Positions 58,094-64,000 of a stretch of DNA of 64,000 bases are shown here, one piece after another. A program made the position numbers and the translations under genes. The notes under the pieces are model-generated. The model was not told where the DNA came from. It made no database searches and was given only the letters and a program-made list of their open reading frames with translations. The first letter of the stretch is position 1. Each line of letters opens with the position of its first letter. Origin of the DNA: Nonomuraea thailandensis (GTDB taxonomy: Bacteria > Actinomycetota > Actinomycetes > Streptosporangiales > Streptosporangiaceae); NCBI RefSeq assembly GCF_024172165.1, contig NZ_JAMZEB010000002.1, positions 2,501,501 to 2,565,500 on the forward strand. The letters are read 5' to 3'.

Positions 58094-58134
58094 CCGCGAA
58101 GGCGGCCGCCCATGCCGGGCGGCCGCCTTCGCGG
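58094..58134. terminator. Perfect 18-bp hairpin, bidirectional terminator
   Basis: CCGCGAAGGCGGCCGCCC (58094-58111) and its exact complement at 58117-58134, loop ATGCC. It lies between the small helical protein gene and the convergent hydrolase gene and serves both. Confidence 0.85.
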
Positions 58135-58151
58135 TGCGGAACGGCAGCGGG

Positions 58152-59078
58152 CTAGGCCGTCCGGCTGAGGTTCTCGCCGAAGAACCCGGCGATCCGCTCC
58201 ACGGCGAGATCCACGTACTGCTTCCTGTCGTAGAGATCGACGTGGCTGGCACCGTCGATCCAGCACAGCTCCTTCGGGCCGGTGGCCCGCTGGAAGGCCT
58301 CGACGCTCATCCAGGACGTGACGGCGCGGCTGCCGGCGACCATGAGCAGCGGCCGTTCCCCGATCAGCGGGATCGGCGCGAAGGCGTCGAAGGCGGCCAT
58401 CCTGTCGATGCTGTCCCAGGTGAGGGAGCCCGCCGAGCGGGGGTGCAGCCCGCGTTCGGTGCGGTAGTACTCGAAGCCCTCGGCGCCGTGCTCCCCGCCG
58501 AGCGCGTAGGCCTGCTCGACGGTGTCAGGGAAGAGGGCCAGCACCGGCGGCTCCTCGCCCCGGGCCGCCACGGTACGGGCGTGCGCCGCGGCGTCCAGCA
58601 TGCCGAGGAACACGGCCGGGTCCTGGGTTCCGTCGGCGCCCAGCCGGAACTGGCGGGCGACGTCCACAGCGCTGACGGTGGCCAGTGCCCTGACGCGGCG
58701 GTCGCCCGCGGTGGCCGCGAGGGCGTAGCCGCCCGAGGCGCAGATGCCGAGCACGCCGATGCGGCCGGGATCCACCTCGCCGCGAGCGGTCAGGCACGAG
58801 ACGGCGGCCTTCAGGTCCTCGACGCGCTGCGCCGGGTCCTCCAGGCCGCGGGGTTCGCCGCCGCTCTCGCCCTGGTAGGCCGCGTCGTAGGCGAGCGCGA
58901 CGAACCCCCTCTCGGCCAGGAGGCGGGCGTAGAGCCCGGCGGCCTGCTCCTTCACCCCGGTGCCGGGGTGGCCGACGACGATCGCCGGGCGGGGGCCCTC
59001 GGCCGGGGCGTCGGGAAGGTGCAGGTGGGCGGCGAGCGGGAGGCCGGCGCTGGGGAAGGTGACGTCGATCTTCGACAT
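58152..59078 (-). CDS. Alpha/beta hydrolase with GxCxS nucleophile elbow (dienelactone-hydrolase-like)
   Basis: A 308-residue hydrolase of the YcjY/dienelactone-like group: AIVVGHPGTGVKEQAAGLYA, AYDAAYQGESGGEPRGLEDP and GVLGICASGGYALAA. In the elbow G111-I-C113-A-S115-G the residue at the nucleophile position is Cys113, as in dienelactone hydrolases, although Ser115 could also serve. Asp is likely in VAGSRAVTSW or nearby and His in GASHVDLYD. Substrate unknown. The ATG at 59078 has GGAG 7 nt upstream. It is divergent from an MmyB-type regulator, the probable controller. Confidence 0.82.
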   Translation of the reverse strand: MSKIDVTFPSAGLPLAAHLHLPDAPAEGPRPAIVVGHPGTGVKEQAAGLYARLLAERGFVALAYDAAYQGESGGEPRGLEDPAQRVEDLKAAVSCLTARGEVDPGRIGVLGICASGGYALAATAGDRRVRALATVSAVDVARQFRLGADGTQDPAVFLGMLDAAAHARTVAARGEEPPVLALFPDTVEQAYALGGEHGAEGFEYYRTERGLHPRSAGSLTWDSIDRMAAFDAFAPIPLIGERPLLMVAGSRAVTSWMSVEAFQRATGPKELCWIDGASHVDLYDRKQYVDLAVERIAGFFGENLSRTA

Positions 59079-59223
59079 GGAGTGCTCCGTCCGTGGTCGC
59101 CCGGCACGGCGCCGGGCACGAGTCCACGGTGGTCGCGATCCCGGAGGGGCAAAAGCGGCGAGTTCCTGCCTGGGAAGAAACCTGCCCCCTCAGCCTCGAC
59201 CCGTCAGGTCCGACAATGGAGGC

Positions 59224-60090
59224 ATGAGCACCACATCAGGCCCGGGCGAACTCGGCGCCTTCCTCAAGGCGCGCCGGGCGCAGCTGGCCCCGCAGGACCT
59301 GGGGCTGCCCGAGCAGGGGTCCCGGCGCAAGGTCGCGGGGCTGCGCCGCGAGGAGGTCGCCCAGCTCGCCGCCATCAGCGTCGACTACTACACGCGGCTG
59401 GAGCAGGGCCGCGTGCGAGCGTCCGCCTCGGTGCTCGCCACGCTCGCCCGCGCACTGCGCCTCGACGACGACCAGCAGCGGTACCTGTACCAGCTGGCCG
59501 GCAAGGCCGACGCCCGGCCGCGCAGGCGCCGGCCCGCGCAGCGCGTGCGCCCCGCCATGCGCCGCCTGCTCGACCAGCTCACCGCCACCCCCGCCATCGT
59601 GCTGGGCAGGCGGCTGGACGTGCTGGAGTGGAACGCCGGCGCCGCAGCCCTGTTCACCGACTTCGCGCAGCTCCCCGCGGACGGGCGCAACTACGTGCGG
59701 CTGCTGTTCACCGACCCGGCCATCCGGGGCATGCACCTGGAGTGGGAGCACGACGCCCGCGACGCCGTCGCCGCCCTGCGCATGGAGTCCGCCGCCGATC
59801 ACGACGATCCCGAGCTCGCCCGCCTCGTCGGCGAGCTGTCCGTACGGGACGCCGACTTCCGCACCTGGTGGGCCGAGCACCGCGTCAACACCGCCACCTA
59901 CGGCACCAAGCGTTACCGGCATCCGCTGGCCGGTGAGCTCACCCTCGATTGCGACACGTGGAGCAGCCCCGACGGCTCCGGGCAGCGCCTCATGGTGCTC
60001 ACCGCCGAGCCCGGCACGCCGTCGTACGACGCGCTGCGCATCCTCGCCTCGTGGGCGCCCGCGCCGCCGAGCCGGAGCCTGACGCGCTGA
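59224..60090 (+). CDS. MmyB-type helix-turn-helix regulator
   Basis: A 288-residue regulator: N-terminal XRE HTH (LGAFLKARRAQLAPQDLGLP, then GLRREEVAQLAAISVDYYTR, LEQGR) and a C-terminal PAS-like MmyB ligand-binding domain (LDVLEWNAGAAALFTDFAQL, NYVRLLFTDPA, TKRYRHPLAGELTLDCDTW). Members bind a fatty-acid-like ligand and usually repress a divergent oxidoreductase or hydrolase gene. The ATG at 59224 lies 6 nt after a -10-like GACAAT, so the transcript may be leaderless. The target is probably the divergent hydrolase at 59078. Confidence 0.88.
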   Translation: MSTTSGPGELGAFLKARRAQLAPQDLGLPEQGSRRKVAGLRREEVAQLAAISVDYYTRLEQGRVRASASVLATLARALRLDDDQQRYLYQLAGKADARPRRRRPAQRVRPAMRRLLDQLTATPAIVLGRRLDVLEWNAGAAALFTDFAQLPADGRNYVRLLFTDPAIRGMHLEWEHDARDAVAALRMESAADHDDPELARLVGELSVRDADFRTWWAEHRVNTATYGTKRYRHPLAGELTLDCDTWSSPDGSGQRLMVLTAEPGTPSYDALRILASWAPAPPSRSLTR

Positions 60091-60122
60091 CCCGGCGGCA
60101 TCGCCCCGCGCCGAGCCGCCCG

Positions 60123-60177
60123 CCCGAGGCAGGCCGCCCGCTCAGCCCGCCCGAGGCAGGCCGCACCGCTCAGCCCG
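60123..60177. repeat. Two-copy direct repeat of about 27 bp
   Basis: CCCGAGGCAGGCCGC, CCGCTCAGCCCG (60123-60149) is followed by the same unit with one extra base (60150-60177). It lies between the MmyB-type gene and the broken hydrolase, in a stretch that has lost its coding function. Confidence 0.7.
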
Positions 60178-60221
60178 CCCGCGTGGCGTGGACCGCGGCG
60201 AAGGCCAGGAGCAGCGCGGCG

Positions 60222-60935
60222 GTCCGCGGCCGACGAGGACCGCCATCTCCGGTCGTCCTCGCCGAAGATCACCAGCACCGGCTTGCCGAGCTCCGCCAGC
60301 CGGTCCGGGAGCGGCCGCTGCCTCAGGTACTCGGTGGTGCCCATCATCGTCATGGACAGCGTGTGGTACGTCATGAGGCGCACCTCGTCCAGGAGCTCCT
60401 GCGGGACCTGGTAGCCCGGCCGGCTGAAACCCGTGCTCGCGAACCGGCGGATCCGCTCGTCGGCCGGCGGCCACTCGCCGGGCGCGATGGCGGCGGACTG
60501 CGGCGCCAGCTACGCGTCCAGGCTGGGACCGGTGTTGACCAGCGCCAGCGCGGTCACCAGGCCGGGCCGTAGCTCGGCGAGGGCGGTGGCGACCACGCCG
60601 CCGCTGGAGTGCCCGGCGACGACGGCCTGCCGGACGCCGAGCCGATCCAGCGCTTCGCCGGCCCGGCGCGCCTGGTCGGGGGTGGCGTAGCTCCGGTCGT
60701 CCGGTTTGGCCGACCGGCCGTGACCGAGCAGGTCGATCCGGAGGACGCGATGGGATCCGGTCAGCAGCGGGACCATCGGATCCCAGGAGCGGACCGAGGA
60801 GGCCGACCCGTGGACGAGCAGGAGTGCGGGGGCGTCGCGCGGGCCGTCCAGGCACACGTGCAGGTCACCGTCGTCCAGGGACAGGGTCGTGGTCGTGGTC
60901 CCGGTGGTGGTCCCGGTCGTGTCAGGAAGGGGCAT
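60222..60935 (-). pseudogene. Alpha/beta hydrolase broken by an amber stop and 3' decay
   Basis: The start at 60935 opens a normal hydrolase: LLLVHGSASSVRSWDPMVPL, DLLGHGRSAKPDD and nucleophile elbow AGHSSGG. After GPSLDA an in-frame TAG (60512-60510) ends the frame; directly behind it the same frame continues with hydrolase cap and acid-strand sequence (LAPQSAAIAPGEWPPADERI, later KPVLVIFGEDDRRW). A single TAC or similar to TAG change explains this. Past about 60222 the His region cannot be found and direct repeats begin. The gene is therefore inactive. It is divergent from an AraC-type regulator that may have controlled it. Confidence 0.75.
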
Positions 60936-61012
60936 GAGGTCACTGTCGCCGCCGGTGCGCGGGCCTGGCTTGGACAGATGTTCCCCTCGACCGGCTCGCG
61001 TAGCATGGATTC

Positions 61013-61846
61013 GTGCGGACGTTCGTGCACGGCGAGTCTGTTTGGGGCGTCGCGAGTCCTCGGCGGCCCAGCCGGGTGGCCGGTGTCACCATGGCCGGGT
61101 TCCACGTCCGCGACCTGGACGCGCTCCGGATGGTCCCGCACCCGGCCGTGACGTTGCTGCTGGAGTTCGGCGCCGGCTCGGCCGTCCTCGACGGCGCCGC
61201 CGGGCGGCGGCACCTGGGAAGCCTCGTGGCCGGGCCCGGGTTCGGGTCAGGCGGCGCGGTCTGGGCGCGGGGCGAGAACGTCGAGTGCGTGCAGGTGCGC
61301 CTGTCCCCGGTGATCGCGCACGCGGTCCTGGGCGTCTCCCCGGCCGAGCTCGACGGCGCCGTGGTGACGCTCGACGATCTGTGGGGCCCGGAGGCGCCGC
61401 GGATCCTGGAGCGGCTGGCCGCGTCCTCCTCGTGGGACGACCGGTTCGCGCTGGCGGACGCGCTGCTCGCCCGCCGGCACGAGGCACGCGCGCCGGTCGA
61501 CCCGGAGGTGGCCTGGGCCTGGGAGCGGATCGTCGGCGGCCGGGGCCTGATCCGGGTCGACGGGCTCGCGGAGGAGGTCGGGTGGAGCCGCAAGCGGCTG
61601 TGGTCCCGGTTCCGCGCGCAGCTCGGCCTGCGGCCCAAGCAGGCCGTGAAGCTGGTCCGCTTCGACCACGCCGCCCACCGCCTGGTCGCGGGCGTCGGCG
61701 CGGCCCGGGTCGCGGCCGACGCCGGCTACGCCGACCAGTCGCACCTGCACCGGGATGTCATGGCGTACACCGGGGTGACGCCCGCGAGCGTGGCCGGCGA
61801 GCGCTTCCTGGCCGTTGACGACCTCGCCTGGCCCGCCACGGCATGA
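61013..61846 (+). CDS. AraC-family transcriptional regulator
   Basis: A 277-residue regulator, paralogous to the one at 33.9 kb: same N-terminal domain ending in SSWDDRFALADALLARR and the same C-terminal HTH (WSRKRLWSRFRAQLGLRPKQ, AGYADQSHLHRDVMAYTG). The GTG at 61013 lies 6 nt after the -10 TAGCAT (61001-61006), so it is probably leaderless. Its divergent neighbour is the hydrolase pseudogene, so it may have lost its target. Confidence 0.87.
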   Translation: MRTFVHGESVWGVASPRRPSRVAGVTMAGFHVRDLDALRMVPHPAVTLLLEFGAGSAVLDGAAGRRHLGSLVAGPGFGSGGAVWARGENVECVQVRLSPVIAHAVLGVSPAELDGAVVTLDDLWGPEAPRILERLAASSSWDDRFALADALLARRHEARAPVDPEVAWAWERIVGGRGLIRVDGLAEEVGWSRKRLWSRFRAQLGLRPKQAVKLVRFDHAAHRLVAGVGAARVAADAGYADQSHLHRDVMAYTGVTPASVAGERFLAVDDLAWPATA

Positions 61847-61866
61847 GCGTCGTGCTCCTCCGGGTC

Positions 61867-63714
61867 TCAGCGTCCCGCGATCTCGCGTACGGCGCCCTTG
61901 TCGGCCGACTCGGCCAGGGCCGCGTAGGCGCGCAGGGCGGCCGACAGGGGCCGGTCGCGATGCCGGGGCCGGTAGCCGGCGTGCTGCTCCAGGCGGTGGC
62001 GGCGCGCGGCGAGCTCCTGCTCGGGCACGTCCAGGCGCAGGGCACGGGCGGGCAGGTCGACGGTGATGGTGTCGCCGTCCTCGACCAGGGCCAGGACACC
62101 GCCGGCCGCAGCCTCGGGCGAGGCATGGCCGATCGACAGGCCGGAGCTGCCGCCGGAGAAGCGGCCGTCGGTGACCACCGCGCACGCCCCGGCCAGGCCC
62201 CGGCCCTTGAGGTAGGCGGTCGGGTACAACATCTCCTGCATGCCGGGCCCGCCGCGCGGCCCCTCGTAGCGGATGACGAGCACGTCGCCCGGTGACAGCC
62301 GCCCGGACAGGATCGCCTCGACGGCCTCCTCCTGCGACTCGGTGACCACCGCCCGGCCGGTGAAGACGTGCAGGACCGCCGGCACGCCGGCCGACTTCAC
62401 CACGGCGCCGTCCGGGGCGAGGTTGCCGCGCAGCACCGCGAGGCCCGCGTCGGCCGAGTACGCGTGCGCGGCGTCGCGCACGCAGCCCGCCGAGGCGTCC
62501 AGGTCGAGGGACTCCCACCGGGCCGACTGAGAGAACGCGGCCGGCGATCGGGCGCCGCCCGGGGCGGCGTGGAACAGCTCCACCGCCTCGCGGGAGGGGG
62601 ACGCGGCGCGCACGTCCCAGGCGGCCAGCCACGCGTCGAGCGAGTCCGCGTGCACGGCCTGCACGCCGGGCCGCAACATCCCGGCCCGGTGCAGCTCGCC
62701 CAGGATGGCGGGGATGCCGCCGGCTCGGTGCACGTCCTCCATCAGGTACGGGCCGTTGGGGGCGACCTTGCACAGGAACGGCACCGTGCGCGAGCGCGCC
62801 TCGATGTCGGCCAGCGTGAAGTCGAGCCCGGCCTCGCGGGCGGCGGCCAGCAGGTGCAGCACGGTGTTGGTGGAGCCGCCCATGGCCAGGTCCAGGGCCA
62901 TGGCGTTGTCGAAGGCGGCCCGGGAGGCGATCGCGCGGGGCAGCACGCCGGCGTCGTCCTTGGCGTAGTAGCGCGTGGCCAGCTCCATCACGGTGCGGCC
63001 GGCCTGCTTGTACAGGGCGCGGCGGGCGGTGTGGGTGGCCAGCGTGGTGCCGTTGCCGGGCAGGGCCAGGCCGAGCGCCTCCAGCAGGCAGTTCATGGAG
63101 TTGGCGGTGAACATGCCGGAGCAGGATCCGCAGGTGGGGCAGGCCGCCTCCTCGATCCTGGCCAGGTCCTCGTCCGTCAGGTCGGGGTTGGCGGCCTCGG
63201 ACATGGCGCTGATCAGGTTCAGCCCGGTACGGACCGTGCCGTCGCCCATGACCGCCCGGCCCCCCTCCATCGGGCCGCCGGAGACGAACACCGTGGGGAT
63301 GTTCAGCCGCAGCGCGGCCATCAGCATCCCTGGAGTGATCTTGTCGCAGTTGGAGACGCACACCAGCGCGTCGGCGCAGTGCGCCTGCACCATGTACTCG
63401 ATGGAGTCGGCGATCAGCTCCCGCGACGGCAGCGAGTACAACATCCCGGCGTGGCCCATGGCGATGCCGTCGTCGACGGCGATGGTGTTGAACTCGCGCG
63501 CGATCCCGCCCGCCGCCGTGACGGCCTCGCAGACGAGGCGCCCCACCGGCTGCAGATGGGTGTGGCCGGGCACGAACTCGGTGAAGCTGTTGGCCACCGC
63601 GATGACCGGCTTGACGCCGATGTCCGCCGCCGGGACGCCGGAGGCGCGCATCAGGGCGCGGGCGCCGGCCATGTTCCGCCCGTGGGTGACCGTACGTGAT
63701 CTCAACTGTGGCAT
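61867..63714 (-). CDS. ilvD: Dihydroxy-acid dehydratase
   Basis: A 615-residue enzyme of the IlvD/Edd family, long type. Iron-sulfur cysteines are in [14 protein letters not shown] and [20 protein letters not shown]; substrate and cofactor motifs [22 protein letters not shown] and [11 protein letters not shown] are intact. It dehydrates 2,3-dihydroxy-isovalerate and -methylvalerate in valine, leucine and isoleucine synthesis. Ends and start agree with the E. coli type. It is divergent from an MmyB-type regulator with 83 bp between starts. Confidence 0.95.
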   Translation of the reverse strand: MPQLRSRTVTHGRNMAGARALMRASGVPAADIGVKPVIAVANSFTEFVPGHTHLQPVGRLVCEAVTAAGGIAREFNTIAVDDGIAMGHAGMLYSLPSRELIADSIEYMVQAHCADALVCVSNCDKITPGMLMAALRLNIPTVFVSGGPMEGGRAVMGDGTVRTGLNLISAMSEAANPDLTDEDLARIEEAACPTCGSCSGMFTANSMNCLLEALGLALPGNGTTLATHTARRALYKQAGRTVMELATRYYAKDDAGVLPRAIASRAAFDNAMALDLAMGGSTNTVLHLLAAAREAGLDFTLADIEARSRTVPFLCKVAPNGPYLMEDVHRAGGIPAILGELHRAGMLRPGVQAVHADSLDAWLAAWDVRAASPSREAVELFHAAPGGARSPAAFSQSARWESLDLDASAGCVRDAAHAYSADAGLAVLRGNLAPDGAVVKSAGVPAVLHVFTGRAVVTESQEEAVEAILSGRLSPGDVLVIRYEGPRGGPGMQEMLYPTAYLKGRGLAGACAVVTDGRFSGGSSGLSIGHASPEAAAGGVLALVEDGDTITVDLPARALRLDVPEQELAARRHRLEQHAGYRPRHRDRPLSAALRAYAALAESADKGAVREIAGR

Positions 63715-63759
63715 GCCGCCATGCTGGCGGCCCGCGGGCGTACGGCGAAGACGCCCGTA

Positions 63760-63790
63760 CTACTAGCACTCCTGCTACCAGCATTACCCT
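63760..63790 (+). promoter_or_regulatory. Direct repeat and leaderless promoter of the second MmyB-type gene
   Basis: CTACTAGCA (63760-63768) and CTACCAGCA (63775-63783) are direct repeats with a 15-bp period in the ilvD/regulator gap. TACCCT (63785-63790) ends 7 nt before the ATG at 63798 and can act as -10 of a leaderless transcript. Confidence 0.45.
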
Positions 63791-63797
63791 GGTTCGG

Positions 63798-64000
63798 ATG
63801 AACACGGCGGCCGAGCGACGCGGAGCACTGGGCAGCTTCCTGCGCGCCAGACGGGCGGCCCTCGACCCTGTCACCGTCGGCCTGCCCCCGCCCGGGCCGC
63901 GCCGCAGGGGCGGCCTGCGCCGCGAGGAGGTCGCCACCCTCTCCGGGGTCAGCGCGACCTGGTACACCTGGCTGGAGCAGGGCCGCGACATCCAGCCCTC
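63798..64000 (+). CDS. MmyB-type helix-turn-helix regulator (3' end outside window)
   Basis: The first 67 codons are visible: LGSFLRARRAALDPVTVGLP, GLRREEVATLSGVSATWYTW and LEQGRDIQPS, the XRE HTH of MmyB-type regulators, similar to the gene at 59.2 kb. The ligand-binding domain lies beyond base 64000. It is divergent from ilvD; regulation of ilvD by it is possible but unusual for the family. Confidence 0.85.
   Translation, partial: MNTAAERRGALGSFLRARRAALDPVTVGLPPPGPRRRGGLRREEVATLSGVSATWYTWLEQGRDIQP

Noticed and set aside
1..64000. CRISPR arrays, tRNA or rRNA genes, insertion sequences, integrases
   Set aside because: I looked for regularly spaced repeats, CCA-ended cloverleaf-type sequence, transposase or integrase motifs and found none that I could support by eye; a tRNA missed by eye cannot be ruled out.

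Overview
This is a very GC-rich (roughly 70 to 75% by eye), gene-dense stretch of an actinomycete chromosome. It has many GTG starts, 4-bp ATGA/GTGA overlaps between operon genes, several probably leaderless regulator genes, and typical actinobacterial families (MmyB-type HTH regulators, a SigE-family sigma factor, CU044_5270-type and DUF6153-type proteins, large LuxR regulators of the LAL class). A Streptosporangiaceae-like genus such as Nonomuraea fits, but that is an inference from gene content. No rRNA, tRNA, CRISPR array, transposase or phage gene was recognised.

Layout. (1) 0-2.6 kb: leftward three-gene operon with an adenylate-forming enzyme of the PaaK type, a small alpha/beta-barrel protein and a GNAT-like protein cut by the window edge. 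(2) 2.7-11.8 kb: AlkZ-type winged-helix protein, HTH plus DUF4180 pair, TetR regulators, a small secreted protein, a scar of two broken genes (hydrolase remnant and truncated NB-ARC ATPase), a DsbA/FrnE-TPR fusion divergent from a TetR gene over a shared operator, an Rsm22-family protein and a LysE exporter. (3) 11.8-26.2 kb: a hydrolase island with six intact-length alpha/beta hydrolases, an MHS transporter, an XRE-NB-ARC-TPR regulator and two giant LAL regulators. Four hydrolase promoters carry a GTCA-N2-TGAC box about 30 bp upstream of the -10, the position expected for an activator. This looks like a local LAL regulon and is the most interesting regulatory structure here.

(4) 26.3-36.6 kb: ABC exporters, a lone TOPRIM protein, a phosphotransferase, asparagine synthetase, a hemerythrin protein, an AraC-type regulator and a DrrAB-type pair. 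(5) 36.9-45.0 kb: threonine ammonia-lyase, then acetate kinase and phosphotransacetylase (divergent), a P2-type cation ATPase and a DevR/DosR-like response regulator. DosR-type boxes precede the ATPase and the regulator, suggesting a hypoxia/energy-stress module. (6) 45.1-54 kb: ArsR/SRPBCC pair, sigma/anti-sigma-like pair, and a copper island (CsoR, CopZ, a secreted His/Met-rich protein, CopA, BlaI plus M56 peptidase, DUF6153, a DUF305 remnant and a His-rich DUF4396 protein). Two CsoR-type operators, in front of csoR and of the DUF4396 gene, tie the island together. (7) 54-64 kb: a Rieske oxygenase divergent from a rare FHA-flavin monooxygenase fusion, a CoA-binding protein, a small helical protein, a hydrolase under an MmyB-type regulator, a hydrolase pseudogene with an amber stop beside an AraC-type regulator, ilvD, and a second MmyB-type regulator cut by the right edge.

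Overall this is an accessory-rich chromosomal region. Hydrolases, exporters and metal/redox stress genes are each paired with a local regulator, and several genes are decaying (four clear pseudogenes plus one hydrolase that lacks its catalytic serine).
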